From Prinia subflava (taxonomy: Eukaryota > Chordata > Aves > Passeriformes > Cisticolidae): a stretch of 64,000 nt of DNA. The DNA is taken from contig NC_086256.1 of NCBI RefSeq assembly GCF_021018805.1, positions 8,994,032 through 9,058,031 on the forward strand. The letters run 5' to 3'. This document shows, one piece after another, positions 53,591 through 64,000 of the stretch. The notes under the pieces were generated by a model that had not been told where the DNA came from, did not search any database, and saw only the letters and a program-made list of their open reading frames with translations. The translations under genes and the position numbers were made by a program. Numbering within the stretch: the first letter of the stretch is position 1; the number at the start of each line of letters is the position of its first letter.

Positions 53591-56500
53591 TGACTTTAAA
53601 GGAACACTTCTGGTCAATATTTGTGTGTTGATTCACTCGGAAAATTGGACGTTTAATGATTCTGGAATCTTCCAGCCTCTCGGAAGCAGAATGGGCAAGC
53701 GGTTGCATTGAAATGAAGGGTGGAGGAAAGCTAGTAGGGACTTTTACCAGATTTCTTTCAGTGGAAAATTCTGCCCTAAAAATTTGCTGAGAATTATAAC
53801 TTGAGCTGTTCTGTTATTTTTAATTTCTCATCTGCTTACAAATAAAAGTGAGACTCTCAGGAACAAAACCAAAAATGTAATAAAGAGTACAAAAAATAAT
53901 ATTCACCTTCTCAGCCAAGCTATAACCCAAACATACATTATCACTTGCAGCATGTCTTTGACGAGAATCAAAGGAATTACTTCCAAAACCAGCTTTTTTG
54001 ATGTTTATATAAATAAATGCCCATCTCAGCCCAGAGATGTGACAATGCAATTCTCAGTGCACAGCAAGTCTCTCCCAGACGGCTGGATCAATAACAGCCT
54101 TGCTCTAAAGACCTAAAGGTCTGAAGAAAGGAAAGGACAGGGAGAACAGGAAGGAAACAAAAGCACACAGAGCTCTTTCACCACAGCAAAGATTACGGTT
54201 TGAAGATTTTATTTTAGAACATTAATAATTCATAATGACAGTGTAATGTAAACTAGGTTAGAAGATTATGCTCTCAAGTACCACACAAGGGATTGAATGA
54301 CAGAATAATAACAACTAGCCAAAGTAGCAAAATTTCAGGAGATAAATGAGGGGAAGAGAGAACTCAGAGCACTAAAAGAAGCATATTTGAGATGAATGAT
54401 CAAAAACAGGAATAGAGAGATACTGAAGAAAAAGAGCACAGATGCAGCCTGTAGAAAAGAGAGCACGAGTGGGTCCATTTAAAGCAGATGAAGCTCTGCA
54501 GGCCCTTTGGCATGGTAGTTATGAATATTCAAACAGGAGCATAAATTTGAGACAAAAGTTCACCATAGCTCAGGATAGCGAGACATAGCTGAAATGGGAT
54601 ACCATTCCAAAAATTGGTGAAAAGCTGCCCTGAGATTCTCTTTCCTTCTTTACATCCTAAACCTTCCTTAAGCTTTCAGGTTAATATTGATCCACTAAAT
54701 GGCTTATTGAACTAAATTAAAACTGTAACATATGTCTCCAAAAAGCAAATTTTTAAGGAAACACATTGGAAAGGAACCTGCTGCTCATGGGCAGGAACAG
54801 TCCTGGGCTGACACGTACAGCTGTGTAAAACAACCTCAGTTTCCCCCCAGCTCCAGGCCATGAAGGTGACACCAGCTACTCTCTGCTAGTACATCTCTAC
54901 TATTAGTGCTTCAGCACAGGACATTAACAGGGCTCTTTGCACATCCACCGATTTTCCAAATTAAAACTAAAAATAGCCCCTGTTTGCCTCATAGTCCAAT
55001 TAAAAACGAATCTTGGAAAATGCATGGCACTGTCTATCAACAATAATAAGCACATGACTGTCTGGTTAAGAATTTTATTTCTTTCTCAGAACTATTCCCT
55101 TGCCAGGAATCTTTCAGTGCTCTGCTTGTTTCTGTATCTATATTCAAGATCAAAAAGTCTTTGAAGGAGAAACTACTTGGAAGGAAAAACTTCATACAGA
55201 ACTGAACACACCACTGTCATTTGAAGAATTCACTGTTATTTGAGGATAAGGACAGAAAAAGAAAGGCTTCAATATTTACTACAGTCTCTTAAAACCCTTC
55301 TGAGCTCCTCGTTCCTCCCTAGAAGTTACTGACTTGTCCCAACCCTCCCAAACTCTGAACAGTGCAGGGGCAGTAAATGAGTCAGCTCATACACAGGTGC
55401 ACCAGCAGATCACAGCCTTCAAAAATGACTATATAGAAAAACCAGTTATGAACCATAACCTTATATGGCTTACAGGTGAAATGGCCAACAAACAGTAAAG
55501 CTGTCCAACTTCCAAAGTCACAAGCACAGGCTCTCTGCTCTGGGAGCCTCCAATCTCCCAGGTCAAACCACCAGGTTATGATTTACAACTGGTCCCATGG
55601 AGGGCAGCCAAATGGTGAGCCTGGAAGGAGACAAGAATTCAAACCTCGGGCTCCAAACCCCAGGGTTTAACTCTTCTGCTACTGCAGCTCCAGGCAGGTT
55701 GCAGGGATTTTTGCATTTACATAATGCCTCCAATATGAAAAAATTATATCATTCAGGCCACCATGCCTCAATATTGCCAATGATATTAAAGTAAACAAAC
55801 AGTTTCCCATTAGCTCAAGACACATAAGGAGTTATCTGAGCCTGTCATGTTTCAAGTATCACCAGTGTGTCCCTCCCATGTAGTTTCTTAGATGGGAAAA
55901 ATGATTCCCAATAATAATAACCAGTACAAAGGAAAAGGAATAAGGAGAAAAATTTCCATTAAAAAAGGAATTAATTCTGAGAAACTCATTCATTCAATGT
56001 GAGATGTAGATTAGAATTCAGTTGCCAAAAGCCTACCTACTCAAAATTCATCATTTCACATTATGCATAATGATATATCCACAAAGTTGTTCTGTTTCTC
56101 ATTATTCTTGAATTGCTGATCTACACTGTTTCCAAAAGTGACATTACGCTGTCTTGCAGTCAACTCTGACCAATTATTTAGCACATTTAAGAAAGCAGAA
56201 CCTGTACCAAACCAAGCACTAAACCAGGAGGATAACACTTACTGCAAAACCAGAACAATTTCCAAATGTCATTCAAACTGAATATAGGCCTCTTCATTAA
56301 TCCTCCAACATTTGTCAAATACGAATTTCTAACTAAAAAAAAAAAAAAAATCCTGTATCATATCAAGTGACTTTACACTAAGCAAAATTTAAGCAAAGAT
56401 AGGAAACTATCAACAACATTTGATAAGCCTTGAGGTATTTCGAAATAAAAACAAGGAAACTGAATTCAAACTAGTCAAGTCTGAATTCGGAAATGTTTTT

Positions 56501-57237
56501 GATCTTCCTTAAAAATAAGGAACTTTTGTTTACAGCTATGGCCCTGATGTTGTAAAATGCATGCAGTCCTCAAATCCCAAACCTCAGGTGATCTGGGGAT
56601 GTGTGTGCCAAGAATACATCCTCATACTACAGGAGGGGTTTCTGCATCTGCCTTGAAGCAGCAGCTCTGCAGTTACCAGACTCTCATCGAGGCACACCAC
56701 AATCCTCATACTCAAGATAAAGGGCCAGGGTCTAACAGGAGAGCCATTCTAAGAAGGGGGATATCCCCATCCCCACCCTTCGGTGAGGGTTTGCTGACCA
56801 GCACATCTGGAAAGCCCACTGGATTCACTGCAATGGAGCAGACTTGCCCAGCACTGCCCACCCAACCTCACTCATACACCCAGACAAGCCACAGCTCTAA
56901 ATATAGGGCTCCTCTCATCCATTGCAAGAGCTTGTACAAAAAAGGCTTTAAATAAAGGCACACAGCCCTCCAGGACATTTGCTGAATGCCTGTGTATAAT
57001 ATATTCTTGTTAGTTATCACAGTTATTGATTAAAGGCTTGTTTCCTAGAATAGACTTTTCATGTAAATAAATTAATATGTTCTTAAATTATATCACAGAT
57101 GTCCATAAAATCCTAATTATATAAAACTCATAACATTGTAATTACACACTGATCAAGTAATTATGTAGTGTGCTTAAAGACTATTTTGGAGCAACATTAG
57201 GTTTTCCATTTTGTTTTACTTAAATAAGACAGCAAGG
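53591..57237. other. Non-coding AT-rich DNA
   Basis: No gene, RNA or repeat family recognised. The open frame at 56557-56955 (132 codons, plus) has no recognisable domain and no splice or promoter context. A 14-A run lies near 56336-56350. Confidence 0.65.
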
Positions 57238-57274
57238 ATCTGGTCACCATCACATCCACAAATGGTGACCAGAT
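57238..57274. repeat. Perfect 13-bp inverted repeat with 11-nt loop
   Basis: Seen: atctggtcaccat (57238-57250) and its exact reverse complement atggtgaccagat (57262-57274), separated by cacatccacaa. As RNA the stem could lengthen by two G-U pairs and an A-U pair at the base. It is the longest perfect short-loop hairpin I noticed. It could be a cruciform, a structured RNA element, or a paired binding site (each arm holds GGTCACC or GGTGACC). No function is shown. Confidence 0.9.
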
Positions 57275-60200
57275 TTTGTACAGGCTAGGAAAAAATCTAT
57301 TAAACTATTCTGCAAAGCTATAAAAAAAATTAATAGCTATTTCCAATAGACTTCATTAAAGCTAGAATTTCCAAGGGAAAACATTCCTATAAAAATAACC
57401 TCCACCATACATCCCTATAAGAACATGTTCCACAACTGGCATGAATTTATGAAATTGAAATAGCACAAGAAAATGCCCCTTGAATGATCCAGCTGAAGCC
57501 AACTCTTCCCTTGGTTTGCTAGGAAATTGAAGCAAATTTCCTAGCAAAAAGGAGAGACTGAGACTTCACCTCAGCTGCAGCACTTAGAGATGCCAGAAAA
57601 ACAGCACCTGGACACTTTCATCCTTTTTACCACAAACAAGTTAAACTGTTACTAGAATTTCTGATATTTTACTGAGGGTGTTACACAGAATGAAACATTT
57701 TCTAAAATGGGGGTAATTGCACTCTCCCTTTAGCTCAAAGTTCATCACTTTTAAGTTAGAACAATCAATTCATGACATCTCTTAAGCAATTTGAGATTAA
57801 AAAATTCTGTAAATTCCTATTTTGGTTAAATTAAAGGACTAATATGGGTGCACAAAGATTTGCCAGCTCATAAAGAGGACCAGCTGTGAAACATGGCTTC
57901 ATTTTCTTCTTCAGTAATTTGACTTTTCTGTTACCCCCAGAAGAGTGCAAGCCAGATCCCAAAGACAAGAATCAGCACTTGTTTAATTCTGGACATAATT
58001 CTCTTTTCTTCCTAAAGATGCCTGACCTTAATTCCAACCCACAGTTCCTTAAATTATAGCAGTCTTATTCCACCTGTTATCAATTTGTTTTTATTGCAAT
58101 CAGACTACATTTTCTTTTACTCTTTTGCAAGGTTTACATTATTTTCATTTGTTACGTATAAAATACTTTTAATCTTAATTAAATTAATTCTTTCAGAAGC
58201 CATGAACCTCCATGCCATCTGTCTTGACATCAGATGCACCAACAGTTGTTCATCTGTCAACATAAAATTATCAATGGCACCACGAAATATAGGGAAGAAG
58301 GGAAAATATGCAATGTGCAAATTCTTGCAAATGCAATATACCAAAGGTAAAAGGTGAGGAAGATTTAACACAGGGATTTTTTGCTACATTTTCCAGCAGT
58401 TCCCTGCATAGCCATGGAAATGAATCACTGCCTGGCTAACCTGAGGTGCTAAGCTGAGGAGATCAATGACAGCGGTAGCTTGCCAAGATGAACCTTTGCT
58501 CTAAGCAAGCAGGAATGGCTATCACTGGCACCGTAACCAAGTAAACAAAACTACAACAAAGAAGGACAGGATAAAACAGGATCAAGAGCTGCACAGGTGA
58601 AAGCAACAACGACAAAAATAAAAACTTATTATAGTCGACCTAAGCTCTTACACAGAACCATGTATCTGTGAATCATCAACCATTCAGTATTTAAAGAGCA
58701 GATGGCTGGAAGGTCCCCATATGTGAAAAATATTATTATCAAGGAGCCCATAGTAACAGTGGAATAAAGCTTGCTATTAAGACTTTTATATGAACTGTTC
58801 TTAAAGAGAAAATTATTCACTGACCCATGTCAGAACCCTGAAAATGGAAGGTTTCTCAGAGCAAGAAAAAGCAGTAAGTACGAAAAAAGCTTTTGAAAAT
58901 AATCAATAATTATCAGCTCTCATCTCCAAAAAGAACAGTTCTCAATTGACTTTAACAATAATCTGATCTTGATATTTAATTGCCACTTACCAGTCTGTTA
59001 ATTAGCCCCAAGGCTAAACAGCATTTAATTGAGTTAATCACCCTTGTTTAAAGGAACATTACCCAATACCAGCCTTTAAATAATAAAAATTCATTTTAAA
59101 TTAGATTGATGGCCATGACATTGAAATGCTAGGAGACTGCTCTGTAGTCACTGCCCTTCACTTCCCTCAAGTGCTGCCAAAGTGAGCACCTTCTTAGGAA
59201 TTGTCACCAACTGCTGCCCAACGTGCAGGGAAAGCAGCAGATGCTGGGCAAGCCTCTCCCCTTGGCCATGCACAATGAGGACAGACACATGCAATGTCCC
59301 TTTCCTGTGCTGACAACCTGATTTCCACTCAACAGATGTCGTATACATTACTCTGCTTTAGAGGGGCAGAAGCCTAAAATAGTTCAACTTCACATTTTCT
59401 GGTTAGTCCTACCAGAGCTGGCCAGCAAGACCAAGCTCCCTCTGAAATAACATCTAGATTCAGGGGCTATTGCATTACCACCTGATGAGTAACTGAAATT
59501 TGACCAGCCACATCCACCCTGCAGCATGTGAACTTCAAAACCAGCCCTCTGGGGCTATGTTGGCTCAACTTTTAAGCAGGTACCACTGAGCTCTGGTTTC
59601 ATGAGTGCACACAAAGATCTCCATCGTGTGTGAGCCTTTGCCTGGGACTGCACCCCTGAGAGCTGGTGGCATTTCCTCTCAGTGAAGAAGCTGGAGGTTT
59701 CCACTGGGGTGGCTGATGGCTGTGCTTATCCCAAACCAGCACGATGAGGAGCAAGAGCTAATCCTGAAGGGAAAATCAGTTGAGATGTTAAGCGCTTTAA
59801 TATAAACTGAGCTGGTTTGGGCTATTTTTGCTTTAGAAACTCTTCTATCCTTCACTCATGCCTGCTAACAACAGGCTTGATTCTACTCCTTATCCTTTGT
59901 ATACCCTGTGCTTGGAGATTTCAGCCTGCCAGCCTCTGTGAGAAAGCAGAGTGGATTTCCAGGGAATAGAAGAGGGTGCAGTATTTAGCACAGACCCACT
60001 ATTTGGACAGGGGTTTTTAAGGACCCCACTTCAGGCTGGTTTAAGTTGTTTTTCCTGACACCAGACATGCCTCTGAGGGCTCCTCTGCTGCGTGGTATAA
60101 GCTTCAAATGTGCCAACACAAGGTACCACCAGGAACAGGCATGCACACACCAGCAGACAGGTTTCCATTCCTTAATCCAATTTATCTTCTTCCCCACATA

Positions 60201-62525
60201 GGGCCTACACACAAACTACAAAAAGTTTGCCCCAATATGCAACATAACTTGAACACTAAATAGCTGGAAGTTATAACTAGGAAGCTGTTTCCTTCTGTTA
60301 GATGTTATTCTCTTGAACTGTAAAGCTGTTAAGTTCACAGATGGTTATGCCAACACCAAACTGTTAGAAATTCCTAGTTGATACCTCTCCTTACCTCCAC
60401 TGAAAAGGATGGCTGTAGCATGGACTAGATGGATTGCTCTGGGCTTGTGAGTTCAGGTAAAATACTAGAGGAGAAGTGACAAGTGCACTGTCAGCACTAA
60501 ATGGGAATTTAAGATGCTGCAGACCTGGAGCAGATGTAGGAGAGAACATGTGCTGATGAACATCATTTCCTCGGCAGTGGGAGAACAAAGGAGAGGAGAT
60601 TCTGACAAGGTACCACAGTAGAAAAAAAAAATCAGGGTCAATATCACGTGTTCTGTTTCAATAAAGAAAAAAGATTAATTCCAAAATACAAGTTATATCT
60701 TCTAAATGAATGCAATAAACTAAGTGGTCAAAAGTCATTCCTTTCCATTATCATCCAAACCAAAATGTATTTTTCAGTCAATTTAATATCTATTCAATGT
60801 TATTTTTCCATTACAAAAATATTCCAATCTGGAATTATCCAAATCCTTTCTTGAAGTGATTTCCAGGCTCTCTGGAATACACATCATTGTAAATCTCTAC
60901 TATAAAATGTTTTATTGAGAAAAAAGAACAAATTGATAATGGCACCAGCACCAAACACAGACCATTTCTATCACTGCCTTCACAATTTGGGAGCCATGGT
61001 TCCATGCCACGGCTGTGGCAATAGCCAAAACACACAACTGTGAAAATATGAATTACACAAACCATTAACTAGAAAACAACATTTAGCAGTGACAGTTGTT
61101 TTAGAGCAACAACTAATTAGGGCTGAAAGCAGCACTGCAAAATGGCTTTATTCTAATTTTAGCAGTGGGGAAACTGAGGCATGAAGAGGTTAAGGGACAT
61201 GTCCACAGCACATCCACAGTAGCATCAGGATTGCAGCTGAGGGTGCTGGTGCCCAGCTCTGTGAACTATCCTGCTTTTGCAGGGTCAGCAGCCAAGGCAC
61301 ATTTGTATTCACACAGGGCACAGAAAAGGTCTCAAAGTAGCTGCTTTTCAAAAAGCTGCACACAGACTTGTACATAAACACAGAGCAGAGCTTCTAACAC
61401 CTACTTTAGTGAACTATACACGATGAGATGTCCTTTGCTAGAAATAAAGTAGAAGTTAACTTACAATTATTGGTATTACAAAGTGTGCTTATGTGTTAGA
61501 ATACAAATCAGTGCCACTATATTCTTACACCTCTAACTTTGATTTTTGACTGAGGGCTGAAAAAAAGTTTCTCTTTACCATACTTAAACACAAAAGTGTG
61601 CTAAATGGAAATTTGAGCCATGCTTCAGTTTTGTTTAGAATTCAGATATTTTACACTTAGAGTCCTGAAGTCAAGCATGTTTGTTCATGTTCCTAGCTTT
61701 ACATTTCCTGATGAATCCAAATACTTATCAGTAAAGCAACCTTTACATACTGGAAATCCTCCCCACCAGCAATCTCTGCTTAAACAGCTGATGAGCTTTA
61801 CAGTCTGCAGACAGAAAAGGTTAAGCCTGCCTCTTACCCTGCTCCTCCCTCCACTGGACTACACGATGGATTCTTTTCACCTCCTCTGCTTATGAGCACA
61901 CTATTAAATATACAATTTCCTTAATTTTACCTAATAGAAATAATAAATATAATTACGAACATCATAAATAGCTGTTTGAATTAGTAGATTTCAAAGCATT
62001 TATAAAGGACACAAGCGTTAAAAAGGAAACACTTGTAAAAATTCCATTTGGGCAATGTAAGTTAAGACTTCTTGCTTCAAATCTAGAAGTTTTCAATAGT
62101 ATTCTTAATTCTAGAAGATAGCAAAGCTAGCAAAGGTTTCTGAAGATTTTTAACACTGTGACAGCTTTCTGACAGACTATTAAAAGTACTTTTTAAATCT
62201 GAAGAATGATCCAACTAGAAAGACAGAGTTACAAACATTCTACTACACTAATGCTTGGGACAAAATCTAACCACAACATATCCCAGCTAAAAACACTGAA
62301 ACATTGCCTTTTTTTTGGCTATACTTCAGGTTTAATACTCCACAAAAGTAAAATGCGAAAACTTCCAAAATGAAATTTCATGTACAGCCAAATAAGCATA
62401 ACAGATAAAGTTCTAACAAATCAAAGCAATGTCTATCGGCCACAGAAAATTCTGGCCAGTTTTTCCTCTTCACAGCTTCAGTTTGAAATGATTAAGTGCA
62501 ATTTATTTTTCACACCAGTCCTTAC
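57275..62525. other. Non-coding AT-rich DNA
   Basis: Mostly unique sequence with modest GC rises near 59.2-59.8 kb. No recognisable coding exon, RNA gene or mobile element on either strand. Confidence 0.65.
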
Positions 62526-62575
62526 TGGATCCGCAGAGATGGGGCTCCAAGCCTCTGTTTCCTCCGCTTCATCAT
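62526..62575 (-). CDS. Candidate alternative MAST2 first coding exon near the 63-kb CpG block
   Basis: Seen: a minus-strand double ATG at 62575-62570 (A at -3) opens 16 codons, MMKRRKQRLGAPSLRI, followed by CA and a good donor (gtaagga from 62525). CA plus the leading C of the exon at 28157 would make His, giving [13 protein letters not shown] in frame. The frame stays open upstream to beyond 62740. The short basic leader resembles in style the RR-K ending of the MAST1-type start. It abuts a CpG-rich block as a first exon should. I do not recognise the leader from any MAST protein, so this rests on phase, donor and CpG context only. Confidence 0.3.
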
Positions 62576-62619
62576 TGTGCTGGTGCACTGATCTGCCTCT
62601 TCCCAGCATAAGAGGCTTA

Positions 62620-63380
62620 GGGCTGGGAGGGAGAGGCCGCTGTTATCACTCCAGCGCAGAGCAGTCAGTGCGATCCCAGGCTCTTCATACACCCCAGTGT
62701 CGGGAGACCTCGGAGAGGTCCAGATTAACCACACAGCTCGTGTCAAAAACCTAATTATTTATGTTTTAAAAATCCAGATTAAAAAAATCTTCTGCGAGCC
62801 TGTTCCCAGCATCCGGTGAAAGGAAAGGGAGCCCAGCAGAGGGAAGGGAAGGTGCCGACAAGCCCAGGACACGAAGGGGCCACCTGACCTGTCACAGCGC
62901 CAGCGACACGGCCCCGCCACGCTCCGGCCGAGCCGCCTGGGCTGCCAGAGCAGGAGCAGCCTTCCTCACCAAACCAAGGCGATGGCGATGGCACACTTGA
63001 GAGGGTTCTGGCAGGGATCTCTCTCAGGAGCAGCCTGGAAACTCGCACGGCGACAGAGCAGAGGCAGCGCTGGCACCCAAAGCCTGGCAGAGCCCTCAGC
63101 GCTGTGAGGGGAGCAGCTGCTGCCGGCCCGCGGGGACACGTGAACCGGCCCTCGGTCAGAAATCAATCCCCTCAGCTGCACGCACAGCTTGCAGCTTCAA
63201 ACATCTTCCCCTCACACCCAGGCTGTGCTCCAGACACAAACTTTACGGATTCCAGCACCGAGAACAGAGCAGCAGCCTGGGGAGCGGGATGCTGCAGGGG
63301 AGGAAGGGGAACCTTCACTAGGAGGAAATGTTCCCTTCGTACTTCTGCTGGCAAACAGCAACTTCAATCACCTCAAAGTC
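62620..63380. promoter_or_regulatory. CpG-rich block, candidate CpG-island promoter
   Basis: Seen: about 750 bp much richer in G+C and CpG than its surroundings, for example gcgccagcgacacggccccgcc, ctccggccgagccgcc, and tgctgccggcccgcggggac. Overlapping frames on both strands (for example 62779-63048 minus, 63104-63445 plus) fit composition, not a known protein. Inference: a promoter, plausibly of a MAST2 transcript running leftward through the candidate exon at 62526-62575. A divergent plus-strand transcript cannot be excluded. It is the larger of the two CpG blocks in the window. Confidence 0.6.
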
Positions 63381-64000
63381 AATTTCGTGCTATTAACAAA
63401 ACTGCCCCGAATGATGTCCAACATTTTTTAAATGTGTGTTTGTAAGAATCTTACTTCCCCCAAGAAAGTTTCCATATATGTATGTTCTATGGGCTTTAAG
63501 GTGCTAAAGGCTGTATTTAGGCTGCTATTCACAAGTATGCATCAACCAAATCAAATCCCAGGCGAGAGCCCCGATCTTCAGACCCTCGCACGATTCTGAT
63601 CGCAGCCCACACCACAAAATCCCAATCTCTCAGCACTTGGGAAAACAGAGTGCCAGGCTGAGGAGGAAGGGCCAGGGTGGCTGCTCCTTACACAACCAAA
63701 GCCCCTGTCCCCCACACTGCGCCTCTGGAGCAAGACAGCACAGCAAGCAACAAAAAGTACAAATTTGGTATGCTATGTATAATTCTATTGTACTTATTAA
63801 ATGAGAGCCTGGATTAAGTAGTCGAAACTTGACAATAAAAACTGCGCAAAATACTTTTTCCACTTTTAAATCCTTGATGAAAACCTCCATAAATTCCTTG
63901 TCTCTGAGAATACAGTCTATACATAACACCAAAATACTCCTGATTCACCAAATCACTTCTTTTAAAGAAACAATGCTTTCAAATTATTTTTAAAGTCTAA
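63381..64000. other. Non-coding DNA at the window edge
   Basis: AT-rich sequence upstream of the CpG block. I see no exon matching the long mammalian MAST2 N-terminus here; it would have to lie further on. Confidence 0.6.

Noticed and set aside
53159..53593. 144-codon plus-strand frame across the 53-kb CpG block
   Set aside because: Long frames exist on both strands here because the DNA is G+C-rich and stop-poor. The residue pattern has no recognisable domain, and no splice context supports it.
56557..56955. 132-codon plus-strand frame
   Set aside because: No domain, no promoter or splice signal and no known relative. It is of the length expected by chance in a 64-kb window.
62779..63445. 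Overlapping frames on both strands in the 63-kb CpG block as the long MAST2 first exon
   Set aside because: None resembles the start of mammalian long MAST2, and they overlap each other on both strands as GC-rich shadows do.
1..64000. An undescribed multi-gene or defence-type system
   Set aside because: Reading both strands gives only MAST2 exons with introns and flanking non-coding DNA. No other gene cluster, array or integrated element is supported.

Overview
The window looks like vertebrate, most likely avian, nuclear DNA. It is AT-rich and gene-sparse, has long introns with consensus GT-AG splice sites, and carries two decayed fragments resembling the 3' end of CR1 LINEs, the typical bird interspersed repeat. 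No bacterial, phage, CRISPR, tRNA or rRNA features were seen. Almost every open frame over 60 codons is a chance frame inside introns.

The one gene I can support is on the minus strand: the 5' (N-terminal) part of MAST2, microtubule-associated serine/threonine kinase 2. Seven coding exons join in phase, read from high to low coordinates: 45180-45107 (alternative first exon), 28157-28066, 21628-21553, 16562-16484, 11272-11118, 3604-3529 and 2669-2460. Together they give 762 nt (254 codons) with no stop. They encode the Ser/Pro/Arg-rich N-terminal region shared by MAST kinases and the start of the DUF1908 (pre-kinase) domain. The rest of DUF1908, the kinase domain and the PDZ domain must lie beyond position 1.

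Layout: 1-2459 is intron downstream of the last visible exon. 2460-28157 holds six shared exons separated by introns of 0.9-7.5 kb. 28158-45106 is a 17 kb intron. 45107-45180 is a first exon encoding a 24-residue N-terminus of the MAST1 type, with a possible TATA-like promoter and small upstream ORFs behind it. 45181-64000 is intron or upstream DNA holding a 501-bp segment present twice in direct orientation (47342-47842 and 50754-51254, about 98% identical), a CpG-rich block at about 53.2-53.6 kb, a 13-bp perfect hairpin at 57.2 kb, and a second CpG-rich block at about 62.6-63.4 kb. Both CpG blocks contain a minus-strand ATG whose frame runs to a GTAAG donor in the phase needed to splice to the 28157 exon, so each is a candidate, unproven, alternative MAST2 first exon.

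The exons expected for the long mammalian MAST2 N-terminus upstream of the conserved CRTSNRKSL block were not found, so they probably lie beyond 64000. I see no undescribed multi-gene system here; the points of interest are promoter and first-exon choice at MAST2 and the recent duplication.
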